A stretch of 64,000 bases of DNA from Hippasteria phrygiana (taxonomy: Eukaryota; Echinodermata; Asteroidea; Valvatida; Goniasteridae). Below are positions 35,984 to 47,800 of the stretch, one piece after another. Both the position numbers and the translations under genes were made by a program. The stretch lies in the NCBI GenBank assembly GCA_037893225.1, contig JAZGUH010000484.1:1364001-1428000 (forward strand), read 5' to 3'. Position 1 is the stretch's first letter. Each line of letters starts with the position of its first letter. Under the pieces are notes generated by a model. The model did not search any database and was not told where the DNA came from. It worked only from the letters and a program-made list of their open reading frames with translations.

Positions 35984-35990
35984 TATTTAA
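35984..35990 (+). promoter_or_regulatory. TATA-like site of the subtilase gene
   Basis: TATTTAA 43 bases before the start codon at 36033. The spacing would leave a 5' UTR of only about 15-20 bases, so this is tentative. Confidence 0.25.
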
Positions 35991-36032
35991 GCGCAGTTTG
36001 CTGGAAACCATTCTATTCAATTCCATAAAAAT

Positions 36033-37934
36033 ATGGAATCTCATTGGTCATTTCTCGTCGTCATGGTTATTTCCTTTCTCTCGTCATTCGTTTCGTCCTT
36101 GGCTCCTCTCTATGGCAACGAAGATGACCATCTTCGCAACAGGTATCTTGTGCATCTAAAGGTGAGGTTTTGTTATTGATATTCCGGAATTATGTCCAAT
36201 CAATTCGATTTAAATTTTGTAAACGCTTTGACAATGAAAATGATACAAGAGTAAAATGACATATCTAAATTGATACCAGTTTGCATTCAACATAATTTGC
36301 ATCCCAATATTATTTTGAAACGGTCGAGTATGTATTTAATTAGCAAACAACCATTTGAACTGATGAAACGGTTCACAGTAGGCCTATAGATAAAATTCGT
36401 GTTTATAGTTTCAAAACGAAATATGTAAGGACGCGTAATATTTGTTTCAGAAACGATAATTTCGAATGCCATTTCCATTTCCATTTCCAAATGGATAATT
36501 TGCAAGTAATGAACCTGTTCATTAAAAATTCAACTGTTGTAAACATTTCTCACAAGGAACACAATAACGTGCACGAGACTATATCAGCTATGGAGTTTGT
36601 CATGAAGCGTAACCAGCTTACGTGGAGAGTGCATAACATCTTCCAGAATGCCATCAAAGCTTTTGTGGCAGAGTTGGACCAGGATTCGCTACAAGCGGTA
36701 ATTTGTTTGTCCGACGGCATTTTCTTTGTGTAAAACAATTGGTTGTCTTGGGTATGGATGTCAGACAATCAGTGTTCCCTTCTTGTCGAATTTGTCGTCC
36801 CTCGTCGTTTGTTTAGCATTCTGTTTAATCGCGAGATAAGTATAGCTATCAGTATCATTGTTCTTTTATACAACGATAAACAACTTTTTCCATTTTATTA
36901 ATAATTATATGCTTTCAAAATGTTTGGAAAAAGTTCACAATGCAGTTTGACTTACCGTACCGTATTTTAAAATTATATCGATATTCTGTCCAAATTCTAT
37001 CCAGATTCTGACAAATCCCGAGGTGGAATTCGTTGAGCGCGACCAGAGGGTTTATCTTTTGAAGCACGCAGACCGTATCCCTAGCCCTTGGGGTCTAGAT
37101 CGTATCGACCAGCGGGCGCTACCTCTCGACGGAAAGTATGACGTCAAAGGTACCTCCTTAGGTTTCTAATGATGGCTGGATTTAATTGACACTTTGAAGT
37201 CGATGAGAAAAATCACAATAAATAATACGGACAGGCCTACTCACGCATACCCGTCGTATTTCTTTCAGGGATGGGGGCAGGTGCTCACGTGTACGTCTTG
37301 GACACAGGAATCCTTACATCCCACGAAGAGTTCGAAGGAAGAGCAGATGTCGTCTTTGATTACTATGGAGAAGATGTAAGAGAAGACACGATTTGAGGTT
37401 AATGAATTACTACCGACTTTGCAGGGGTCCTGCTTTTGGTAAAGTACCGGTACAAAATGTTGGTGAAAATGCTCAAATTCATTAGCATGAATGAATCGAA
37501 TCTGGATCGTGAAAAAGCTGTTGGTATAGGCCTATTGACGATACGAATATTGACAGTATGATTGGCGATCATGATGACGGCATTGCGACACATGCGACAC
37601 TTGCGACACTTGGTAAAACGGCGATAAAGACGACGGAGTTCACGAACGAAATTACAACGATGAGTTTACAGTACTAGTTAGATTTTATGGAGCACCCCCA
37701 GCAACCCCACCACCGAGATAACAGGATTAGGAGTGGAAATTGACGGCGACAAACCACTACCCTTACCGAATCTTCTTTCATTTTCCCAGGGCGTTGATTG
37801 TCAAGGTCATGGTACGCATACAGCAGGGGTCGTTGGAGGCAAGACGTACGGTGTAGCCAAAGAGGCGGCTATACACGCTGCACGGGTGCTGGATTGTGAA
37901 GGCGTGGGGTCTGTTTCAGGCGTTATAGCAGGTA

Positions 37935-37965
<31 letters not shown>

Positions 37966-40278
37966 TTGTTTTTGCATTCAATCGGGGACCTTTAACAGTA
38001 GAGGACAATAGGGTCCCCGGTTGAGAAAGGTCACCGGTTGAAAACCGTGTACAAAACCAATGAGGGCCCTTGCCCAACAAAATTAAGTATGAACAATGAG
38101 GACAAAAGGAGGTCCCCGATTGAAGGTGTTTACTTCTCTTTCAAGTAATACTCTGATATTTAAAAAATGTTTGAAGGGTATCCGATTTAAGAAAAACAAA
38201 CAAACAAACAAACAAACAAACAAAACACCAACAAAATGTTCAGACATGTTTTACTTTTACTGAAGCAATTTTTTTGTGAGGGGGGGGGGGGGGGTGGGGT
38301 GGGGGGATTCTAATCTGATCGTTTGTTGTTTTCTTGGATTTTTACCCCGACCAGCCTGGAACCGCCTCCTATGTATAAAATTAAGCCACATTTAAAACAT
38401 TATCTTAGTCTGCCACTCAGTTTGGCTAACCTCAACCCCGGTAGCTCCTTTCAGTCAAATGTTACATGTCAAGACCTCGGCAGGGCGAATGCACGAGATT
38501 CCGCCATCCAGCACACCTTCATGTTTGATCGAACCTCGGCCATTATTTCAAATCAACATCTTCTCCTACTCTGTCTTCATCGTACCCCATACAGCTCTTG
38601 ACTGGATAAGAGGCCACGCCCTCCGGCCGGCCATTGTCAGCATGTCTCTAGGCGGGAGCTACTCTTTCTCCCTGTCGAAGGTGATACGAGAGGAAGTCTT
38701 GTCCGGGATCGTGGTGATTGTAGCTGCTGGCAACGAGCATACCGACGCGTGCACGACATCACCTGCTAACTCTCATCAGGTAGCTCTTACGCCGCAATGC
38801 ATGACATGACGTCCATTCCTCGTAGAATGTGTAATTTTTGAGCTGTCATGTTTGCATTCTGTTTTTTTAAGTGTGAGCACAATGTAGTTACTTGCCAGTA
38901 GAAATAAAAACATTCTTCTCTGAAATCTGTCACCTGCAGTATAGTCCCAAGCCCTAAATCAGACGTGCATGCAAACAATACATGTAGAACAGAAAGTGCG
39001 CGATTGATGTTAAACCACGGGAATGTATTTGAGCTGATAAGCATAAGGTTTGATTGGAAGAATGGTAACAGCAATAGTCAGCTACATACAGATAAATATT
39101 GAAGGTAGCCCTTAATGGACTGAATGAAATAAAAATATTATTTTTATTTTTGTCATTTTAATTATCCTTACAATTTTAATATTAGTCTTCAAAGTGCTGC
39201 ACCCCCAATATTTACTACGTATGCATTTATCACATACGACATCTGCCATATTAATCTGTTGGAGATATTTATAGACACTACAGTAGATGCTGTTCTAGAT
39301 GTAATTTAACACGTTTATCTATACGTAGGCCTATACATGTACGTTCAAAATCTCAACTGAAAAATTGTCTATTTCATACGTGTACGGAGTGACGCTTAAA
39401 TGTAGTATACATCATTTAATACGCGTACATACCCGCATTTGACCCCTCTTTCCGACAATTCTACTGGGAATATACGTGAAATTTATATTTCCCTATTGGC
39501 TCCTGGCCTCTTCTTTTAATTTCGCACTTTTTAAAAACAAAAATGAGGGGGGGGGGATCCTATGACCCATCCCCGGCCAAAACGTTGGGGGATATATCCA
39601 CCCCATCTCTGTAATCTACGCCCTTGCTTTTTTTAACTCAGTGATGTATACTTTTCCTCCCCTAGGCTATCACAGTATCAGCCACAGATATCAACGATCA
39701 TGTAGCATCCTTCGCTAACGTTGGTACATGCGTGGATCTCTTCGCACCGGGCGTCGACATCCGTAGTTCCTGGATTGGTTCGCCGACCGCTACCACTGTG
39801 TTGTCCGGTACCTCCATGGCTTGTCCGTTTGTAGCAGGTGCGTTATTGGCTCAAAGTTTCTCAGGGAAGGCTCTGTATTATCGCTCTAGGACTACTGCCA
39901 TTTTGATTAGGGTCAACTATTTTTATGATCGCAGTCAGAGTCATGACTTTTGAATTGCGGTTTTTAAAGCCAAAACACGAAATCAGTCTTGGGGTTTTGA
40001 CAATGACCTTGATTTGACCTCTGACATGAATTTTCGTAGTTTGTTTTTTATAGCAAAGTGTAGCTGCCATTCTCAAAGCAAATGAAGCCAATTTTGACCC
40101 CAATCTGACCTCTGAGTGATGATCTCTGATTTCTTATTCAGGTGCAGCGGCTATTATCCTGGGCAATGACCCCAATCTGACCTCCGAGCAAGTGAAAATG
40201 AGAATTCTCGGGAGCACATCGGACACAGTCCAGACAGAAGACTCGATATCGCCAGATACTTTGCTTTATATACCATAG
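36033..40278 (+). CDS. Secreted proteinase K-like subtilase (peptidase S8), complete, 8 exons
   Basis: An extracellular serine endopeptidase of the proteinase K branch. Exons: 36033-36161, 36557-36697, 37005-37149, 37269-37375, 37790-37931, 38595-38779, 39666-39837, 40142-40278; total 1,158 bases, 385 residues, no frame conflict. Residues 1-22 are a signal peptide (hydrophobic [16 protein letters not shown]). Residues about 36-105 are an I9 propeptide inhibitor (RYLVHLK to EVEFVERDQ). The catalytic tetrad is complete: D150 in VYVLDTG, H181 in [10 protein letters not shown], oxyanion N268 in VAAGNEH, and S333 in SGTSMACP. The enzyme core carries proteinase K-like words: [26 protein letters not shown] and CVDLFAPGV. 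The residue after HGTH is Thr, where proteinase K has a free Cys, and CPFVAG replaces the usual SPHVAG. Length equals proteinase K. The start of exon 2 was chosen by phase and is the least certain boundary. Confidence 0.92.
37934..37960. repeat. GT dinucleotide repeat at an intron start
   Basis: A short GT run directly after the donor of the fifth subtilase exon. Confidence 0.8.
37987..38133 (+). repeat. Dispersed repeat of about 145 bp, copy 2
   Basis: Begins GACCTTTAACA and ends CGATTGAAGGTGTTTAC, with CCGTGTACAAAACCA inside; clearly homologous to 20052-20194. It lies in the subtilase intron just after a GT repeat. Confidence 0.7.
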
Positions 40279-40344
40279 GATAATCAATAATGAACAGGAG
40301 AGTGTTTGCACAAGTCGAGTTCTGGAACTGCAAAAAGGAAAAAA

Positions 40345-40350
40345 AATAAA
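40345..40350 (+). promoter_or_regulatory. Polyadenylation signal of the subtilase gene
   Basis: AATAAA 67 bases after the TAG stop, in an A-rich stretch. This position is typical for a short 3' UTR. Confidence 0.5.
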
Positions 40351-41576
40351 TATTGTTTCACTCAGGTCAATAGAGGGGGCTGTTTCCAACTTGTAGCCTT
40401 GCATTTTGCTTCATATAGGGCGTACGAAACTCTTCTTACATTTTTCAAGATTTTGAAAATGGTAATTTCATTAGTAATACATTAATACTACACCGAATTT
40501 AGGTTACCTGCAATTGTACATGCCTGTGCAATTTAATTTGTTGTGCTGTCGGATAATTTTGTGGTATTTATATTCAACTGTATAATTATGCTCTTACTGC
40601 ATGTCTCCTAAATCGTTTTTATCAACTTTAGAAAATGTTAAAGGGGTACCCCTTGTCATTTTTAATTTTTGGTCAAAACAAACGTTGCCCTCAAAACTGA
40701 AGCAAAGACGGCCAAGAAACAGGTGATGACCATGTGATTACAGGTGTATCAACCTTAATTTTACATGATTTTGTTTTTAAGATTAGGAAAATTGGTCCAT
40801 AAATTTGTCCTCAAACCTAAAAAAAAATGGCTCAACAGAATATTTACCGTTATGAATCTCAAAATAAGATTCTGTTACTCATACGTATCTGCCGAACCTT
40901 TTTCGGTGGAATTTGTAAAATGTAATATTTGTTAGTCAAAATTGGGGGGGGGGGGGGGGGGGGTGGGTTAGAAAGAAAGTCTTTAAGGATAGCATATACA
41001 ATAAAGATTATCACCTTGCAATTACATTTTTCGGAAATTTGTTTCTTTTTCTATAAATATTTAAAAGAACATTGATTTTAAGTGAGAAATATTGGTTAAA
41101 AAATAGAATATTTACAACATAAATCTCAAAACAGCACTCCGATTCTCCTAAATGTCTCATGAAATATTTTTAATCAAATTTGAAAGATGTCTCTTTTTTG
41201 TCAAAAAAGCCAAAAAATCATAAGAGGTTCCCCTTGCCACTTCTTTTGGTTGAAAAAAGTCCTTAAAAATTCAGCGAAGATGACAAATGGGATGAAGAGA
41301 ATGACTTCAAAATCACAGGTGGGATTGTTTAATGAATTGTCCCAGTTTTGTCATTGTTTTGAGTTTCAAAGAGTTCTTAGTCGTCAAACAAAATTCTATC
41401 ACGACTCGGGCACTGTACAAAGCATAGACACCGATGTAGAATTTCTGGCAAGTTTCATTTATTTATTCCTTTTCTTTGGGGGGGGGGGGGGGAGTAGTTG
41501 TGGCAAGACAACGAATACCCTGGAAGATAATTTCCTACACCCAATATGGAAATGTTGAATTTTTACAATGAACTAC

Positions 41577-41667
41577 CACTATGAACATCTAACAAAAGAA
41601 AACCCACGCAGTCTTTTGTTACAAACAAAGGACTGCGTGGGTTTTCTTTTGTTAGATGTTCATAGTG
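41577..41667. repeat. Perfect palindrome, 37-bp stem, foldback element
   Basis: Arms 41577-41613 and 41631-41667 are exact reverse complements (core ACCCACGCAGTC / GACTGCGTGGGT). The 17-base spacer itself pairs further (TTTTGTT against AACAAAG), giving about 44 pairs and a 3-base loop. No coding meaning is seen. Confidence 0.9.
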
Positions 41668-41859
41668 TACATCACTGCATCCTCCATGATCACTGTGACC
41701 GGAAGTCAGTACACACCCCTGCTAATGTGTTTGGACAAGTAAACAAAATGATTTATTTCGCATTTTGTAGACCTGAGCCTCTTATCGATACTATCATGGA
41801 AGTCATTCCAATGGCCTTTCATCATTAGTTCCCCCTGTCCAAACTTTCACGCACTCTAC

Positions 41860-42105
41860 TCGCCTCTCTGTCTCTCACATCCCGTCACTGTTGTTCCAAA
41901 GGCTAGTACTGTGAGATACTTTTACTTTAAGATTGTTTCCCTCGTACTGCCTCTCTTTGGAACTCCTTACCTGTAACCTGCTTCTCTTCCACCTATAATC
42001 TGTCACAATTCAAACGTAATTCCCTGTAATTTGTCTTTTGTAGCCCACACCTGAGTGGCCTTTCGGCCTTGTGTTGGGCGATTGCCATAAAAAAGTCCGC
42101 TTGTA
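41860..42105 (+). mobile_element. LINE 3' fragment, copy 4
   Basis: From 41931 it reads FPRTASLWNSLPVTCF, then SSTYNLSQFKRNSL, and a stop, the end of a CR1/L2-like ORF2. A TAA sits in frame just upstream, so it is decayed. The tail is CTGAGTGGCCTTTCGGCCTT then GTGTTGGGCGATTGCCATAA then AAAAG. Confidence 0.7.
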
Positions 42106-42321
42106 TTTTCTTCTTCAAAAATTGTAGTAAGTTTGCAGGCCATTTCAAAAAGAGGGCGAAAAAGTTTGCCGCAATTTATATTTGAAAAAAGATAAGTCAC
42201 CTGGAGAGAGAAAAAAGTCACTGACGTTTTTGAAAAAAAAGGCAACATCTTTCCTGTACTAGGCAAAAAAAAAAAATGATACTAATAATGCTTTTATTAT
42301 ACCTGGCCTTCAATTTAGCAT

Positions 42322-42470
42322 TTAACCCTCCTGTTCTCAGGGCCAAAATCGACCCAGCTGCTGTACAGATCAAAACCTATCAAATTTCAGATTGAAACAC
42401 ACACAAACTGTCAGAGTTGGTGTTTAGAGATTTTGATAGGCTGTGATAGTTATAAGTATAGGAGGGTTAA
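42322..42470. mobile_element. TTAA-bounded MITE family A, 149 bp
   Basis: TTAACCCTCCTG at the left and AGGAGGGTTAA at the right. In reverse complement it aligns along its whole length with the 149-base element at 59542-59690 (shared TTATAACTATCACA, CCTATC, GATAGGTTTTGAT). Confidence 0.75.
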
Positions 42471-42809
42471 TATTAAAAGTTAATACACAACAATTCGGCG
42501 ACAATACATTTACTTTACAATACCGTTTCACATCTTTCCAATATACATAACAATATCATACATGACTTTATGACAAGTTTGTAAAACCTTTGTATAAAAC
42601 AATTTTGAGATTAACATGATGCAAAACATTCCATTTATTCATATATTCTACTCTACAATAATTTGGAGTTATAAAAAAGAAATGCTATGCAAAATATAAG
42701 AGAATTTGTAGCTATTAGTAAAAGTGAAATCATTTTTATAAGTTCTATTTCAGACGATATAAATATGGGAACAAACATTCTTCAGAATGTTTGTTTAGTA
42801 TTCATAATA

Positions 42810-42975
42810 ATAAGTCTGAAAATTAGGATGATTTCTCTGTAATCTGTTGAAGAATTGTCCTCTATTTAGATCTGGGCTCAGGAAAACCATAAGGGTGGTA
42901 GGGTTGGCAATTCAAAATGTCGCCAACCAACCCTACAGAGTGGCTTTTAGCCTTGTATTGGGTGATTTCAATAAT
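42810..42975 (+). mobile_element. SINE-like element sharing the LINE tail
   Basis: Contains GTCCTCTATTTAGATCTGGG, GGTGGTAGGGTTGGCAA and the tail GAGTGGCTTTTAGCCTTG then TATTGGGTGATTTC. Related to 12938-13163 and 45060-45432. Confidence 0.6.
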
Positions 42976-43348
42976 ATAAAAATGGCAAAACTTTTAAATA
43001 ATGTTGACAGATATCAAAGGCAGTCTTCTCCATTTCTATTGGCCGAGGAGATGTCACATGACATCTATCTTGTTCTTGAATACCCAAAAAGAGACACAAC
43101 AAGCAGTCTGGTATCCGAGCTTTGTGTATGCAAACATACCAAAGGCACAATGTACATACATGTACTTCACATACACAGTGGCTGAAACCAAACTCATGCT
43201 TGATTGGCCCAAAACCTACAAATACATTGATTAATGCCACTGAGGAAATGTTTCATGTCTAAGAAAAAACAAATACTTGATACTCTGGAGAAAAAAAATT
43301 GTTGGACCACCTACTATTTAAAGCATACATGCATCACAGATAGATATA

Positions 43349-43524
43349 CAGTCGAACACTTTTATAACAAGGTCCTTGAGACTTTACAATTGACCTTGTT
43401 ATAACAGGTATCTTGTATTATCAGTAATGGAAAACAAAGAAAAACAAAGACTCGGGACCTATTTTTGTCCTTGTTATAAGCAGGATGTTGTATTAACAGT
43501 GCTCTTATTATCAGGGTTCGACTG
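43349..43524. mobile_element. Tigger/pogo-like MITE, 176 bp, TA-flanked
   Basis: Starts CAGTCGAACACTTTTATAAC and ends, in reverse, CAGTCGAACCCTGATAATAA, with TA on both sides (43347-43348 and 43525-43526). The CAGT.GAAC...TATAAC terminus is typical of Tigger/pogo elements of the Tc1/mariner group. It is non-coding. Confidence 0.65.
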
Positions 43525-43676
43525 TATAAAGACATTTTACTGCCTATACATTATATCTGTAACCCATACGGTCGGGAATTTAATACCATGATTTCCTGAA
43601 TCTCATTTGAGTCTTTCTTTAATGATTTTTTTCTAACTGGCCATATGGGCACAGTATCCGACAATCAAATTACCAG

Positions 43677-43795
43677 TAAGAAGATGGAATTTGAGTCAGG
43701 GATGATGTAAATTACAAAGGCATTTTTTTGCCCTTTGCACTAGTAAGCAGGAGGTCTTGGGTTCGAGTCCCACCCGAGTATGCCTGTGATATTCT
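43677..43795 (+). mobile_element. tRNA-headed SINE fragment
   Basis: Carries CTAGTAAGCAGGAGGTCTTG, the B box GGTTCGAGTCC (43760-43770) and CACCCGAGTATGCCTGTGA; the A-box part is replaced by AAGAAGATGGAATT then GAGTCAGGGATGATG. Related to the element at 29352-29585. Confidence 0.6.
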
Positions 43796-44807
43796 AATCA
43801 AATGACTCAAACATGATTTAAAAATTACTATAGAACCGGGTGATTTTGTGGTTGACTGTTTTCACACAATACTGAGTAAAGCCTGGAACAATTAACAGTC
43901 AATCATACAGACCTACAGCACAGAGTAACATCAAGTGATCAAAATCTTGGTGGTCCAATAACTTTTTCCACAGTTGTATCTGCTGGTTTACTTTTCTACA
44001 AGCTCTGTGAATTAAGCTTTCTTCTGTCTACTTAAATGGCTACACATCTGACGAGCAAATTTGACATGGCCATACAAGGAGGAGGAACATTGTCATCACT
44101 TCTTTGAACAGGGCTGAAAATTTAGGGCCGACTTTAGGCTCCAGTTGAAAATGGGTGGGTGCATTCAAGGAAGGAAATTTCCCAACTAGAATTTGGCTGA
44201 AAGAAATATTTGGGGCCCAAAATGATTGTGGGGGCCAATAAATATTTTGTTTTTTTTTGGGGGGGGGGGCACAATTTGGCAAACTGGCCAACTTGTACTG
44301 ACAGAAAAAAATGATCAGCCCCCTTTCCCCTTGGCTAAACAAGTATGTCTAAACAATTTCTCTGTGTTACTTTAAGAATGGAAATCTACACAATTATGCA
44401 GACAATTTTGTACAATAATATTTAAGCATCAATGTTCAATACTTGTAAGAGATACAAAAAGATTTTAACACACACTCAGTGACACAGCTGGCAATCTGTT
44501 TCTTTGGCCAAGGCCTGGTTGTCCTGGCAGGTAGAGCAACCATGGCCCCAAGATTAAAAAAAGAACACTTACTCCAATCTAGTGAATACTTTCAAAATGA
44601 CACTGTAAGAATTATGTATTTCTTGGAGGTTGGATCTGAGAGATACGCTAATACTAAACATTGAGCATCATATTCTATTCTTTTTAATTTGACGCTTTCA
44701 ATGCAATTTTGGAAGAGGATCAAGTGATATGGATACACATTGTTACCATCCTAGTTTTTCTTCTTGCAGTTAAGGAGTTTTGTAGAACTGGACCACATAT
44801 ACAGTAA

Positions 44808-47800
44808 TTAAGTCTTAGCCTCACTGCCCCGCCTACCAACAAACGTCTTGAGTCTCGTCATCTGGGCAGCTACATCTTGTTGAAGGGCCGTGATGATGCG
44901 AGCCACGGCCGCCCCGATCGCTGCGGGGGATTCATTCTTGTCAGCGAGCTGGTGCCAGTCATCGCGCATCACACCAGGAGGGCACTGACGAGAAAACAAA
45001 AAATTAAACTTGAAACTTCATCTGCGTTAACTTGGGATTCGGGTTAGAACAGTGCTACTCTCTTTGCATTGTAATTCTGTGACCTGGGTTCGAACCCAGC
45101 CACAGGCCAACATGTGGAATGGATTTTCAATCCCTGTCCGATTTCATGGATTCCCCTCCCACCTCCAAAACTGGGCACCTCTTCATCATCTTGTTTCCTC
45201 TGGTTTCTGCAAGTTATAGGGGGAGGTGAGTTGGTCTCACCAAGGGTGGAAGTTACCCCGCCTGGGTCTATAGGTCTGAACAATTTCTGTGGTATCTATT
45301 GAAGATTTATCCTCTATTTAGATCTGGACCTAGGAAAACTGTAAGAGTTGTGGGGCTGGCAACCTAAAATGTGGCCAACCCCACCACCTGTGTTGTAGCC
45401 CTTTACCTAGAGTGGTTTTTATGACTTTCATAAAAATACGCACTTGGGCTACAGTGCCATTTGCAGCTTTGAGGAATCTTGTTTTACAATAAAGAATGAA
45501 AATGATAAAATAACAGGCAATGGCATATAAAGTACTGACATTGTGGACCTTCAATTCTATACTAAATTAATTAAGAAATTAATAAAGAGAGCTGTTTCCT
45601 TCTGCAAGTTGCTAGAGACAGGAAATTGGACGATAAGAATATCCGATTCCCCCCACCAACCTCGTGAAAAAGGTAAATGATATTTTCTATAATACCTGCT
45701 GGTAAAAGTCAGTTGACAAACATTTAACATTTGGTATTATTTGAAGCTACTGGTATCAGTCTTCGCTTTGTACAACATGAACTCTTGATGTTGACTGGTC
45801 AAGAGTAGCGCGATACAAACCGGTATATTATATCGAGCTGGTATCACTTAGCACAGCATGAATTCTTGATAGGTATAGTTTGAAGCTTTGCATGGTGGAG
45901 TTGTAAGCTGGAGAGTAGGTTGCGAGTAAACCATGGAAAGATATCTCTTGTGTGATGACGTGTTGGCTCTGAAAAGAGCCGATGGTGAGATGAGGTCTTG
46001 ACGTTTCAAACAGTGTGCTCTGTTCGTCTTCACCATCTTTTCAGAGTCAACACTTCCTCACAAAAGAGAAATATTTCCATGGTGTACCCACAACCTGCTT
46101 TCCAACTTTCAACATTCAGAGATGTAGTCGAGTCCATCACAAGTCCCTGCAAGTCCATCACAAGCCCTCCAGTCATAATCCCAATCACAAGCTATTCAAA
46201 TGAGCTATAAAAAAGGCATTCCTTTGTCATTGTTCATCCAGTTACTTGTGACCGGCTTTATAAAAGGACTTCTGACTGGGCTTGCGAAAGTACTTGTGAA
46301 AGGACTTGCAGGGACTCGACTCCAACTCTGTCAACATTTCCTTCAAGCCTCCAGAAAGCGTACCGACCAAAATTCAAGAAGGAGTTTTTACTTTTTTTAG
46401 ATGATTCTATTCCAATCTACCTCAAATATCTTTGATGGTACGTTGAACTTTCCCCCTGCAGAGCCTCCAGTACATTTAATGGGGATGACGGTATGGTCAC
46501 TCCAGTTGAACTCCTCAGCTTCGTGAGCTGCGCCAGGGCCCCCTAGCGCGCAAGAATAAAAATTTCAGTTAGGACAAAATCAGTACTAAATTATGACAAG
46601 GTTGATTAAACACTTTCATTTTTAAGGGTCGTTCTTCATTAGTCATTTTTTTAGTGCCAAGTTAAGTTGCTCATGGTTTGGGGGATACATTACAGATAAT
46701 TGATTTTCAGCCAAGATTTGTAATTTTGACAGAGTAGCCACAGTGTGTTCTTCTATCTTGAAAAAAGAAATGAAAAAATGAAAATTGGCATATAAAGCTG
46801 AAAGTGACAGTTTTGTTAGACAGTCTTTCGTGCTGCTTATCGAGCTTCGGACTAACTGGTGTAATTTTGGTCTGTTTTACTGCTTGTTGGATCTCAGTAA
46901 CAGAAATAAGTACCATTACAACCTATAATAAACAATCTAGGACAGATCAACAACCCATCACTGCTTCAATACCAAACAACAGTGGAACAGTAAATATACA
47001 GACTTGTATGAATCAGGGTAGTAGGATCTAGAAGATGACAGGACAGCTTTTTCCCTCGTTCTGTATCTCTGTAGAATCCTTTGGCCTGGCGCATGTTTCC
47101 TTTCATCTTACGATCTTTCCTGGCTTTAAGCCTTGTTCGAGGCAAATTTACATAAAAACAAAATGGAACTTTACCCTCAATCAGGATACAGATATCAAAT
47201 ATCTTAGAGACTATCGTCTCCCTCTGTCGGACGCTGTCACCGATGAAGACAGTCTCACCGAAGGGCACTCGCTGAAACGTCTTATCCTTGTTTTGTCTTG
47301 CCTGGGGGCTCCGATCCTAACGAGATAAGACATGTTATATTGGTGTTGGCATCCTTTTTTTTATGGGACTGTTTTTCTTTCTGACTGGGCTGCGCTGGTA
47401 AACTGCAATATTGTGCTTTTGTGGCAGAAAAGAGGCATTTCAATTAACAACATTTTGAAAATTTGTAAAGTGACAACCAAAATTGTGACAAATTTGTCCA
47501 CATCCATTCAAGCATTAAAACTCTTTGTGTCCAGCTGTTATTGATGGGGGGGGGCTGGTATGACTAGAACATGCTGTGCAGCCAAGCGTAAACACAAACA
47601 ATAGGGCCCACACTGAATAGAGTGGTCCTACTCATCACACTTAGAGCCACCCTTTCGTGGGAATGAAAGCTTTACACTCCCATTCAATATAGTTGAATCA
47701 TGAATGGATTGAGTATGCACAGGAATGTGCATATAGACGGCAACTGTCCAGGTGGTCTTTTTAAAACCGCAGCTATGGCCGTCTTCCGTATTGAAGAGGT

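Larger units (their letters stand above)
31425..36032. other. Intergenic DNA between ATOH8 and the subtilase
   Basis: No recognisable gene. It contains a C-run at 32790-32810, a second palindromic MITE at about 34005-34208, and an AAAC tetranucleotide repeat at about 34594-34642. Short open frames around 33550-34340 show no family motif. Confidence 0.45.
40351..44807. other. Intergenic DNA between convergent genes
   Basis: Separates the 3' end of the subtilase from the 3' end of the TIR-SLOG gene. It is filled mainly with repeats: G-runs at 40944-40963 and 41478-41492, a palindrome at 41577-41667, a LINE fragment, a TTAA MITE, a SINE-like copy, a Tigger-like MITE and a tRNA-headed SINE. No gene is recognised. 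Confidence 0.6.

Noticed and set aside
36491..36556. Extending subtilase exon 2 upstream to an ATG at 36491
   Set aside because: The available acceptors upstream do not match the phase of exon 1; the acceptor before 36557 does and joins RYLVHLK directly to the helix of the propeptide.
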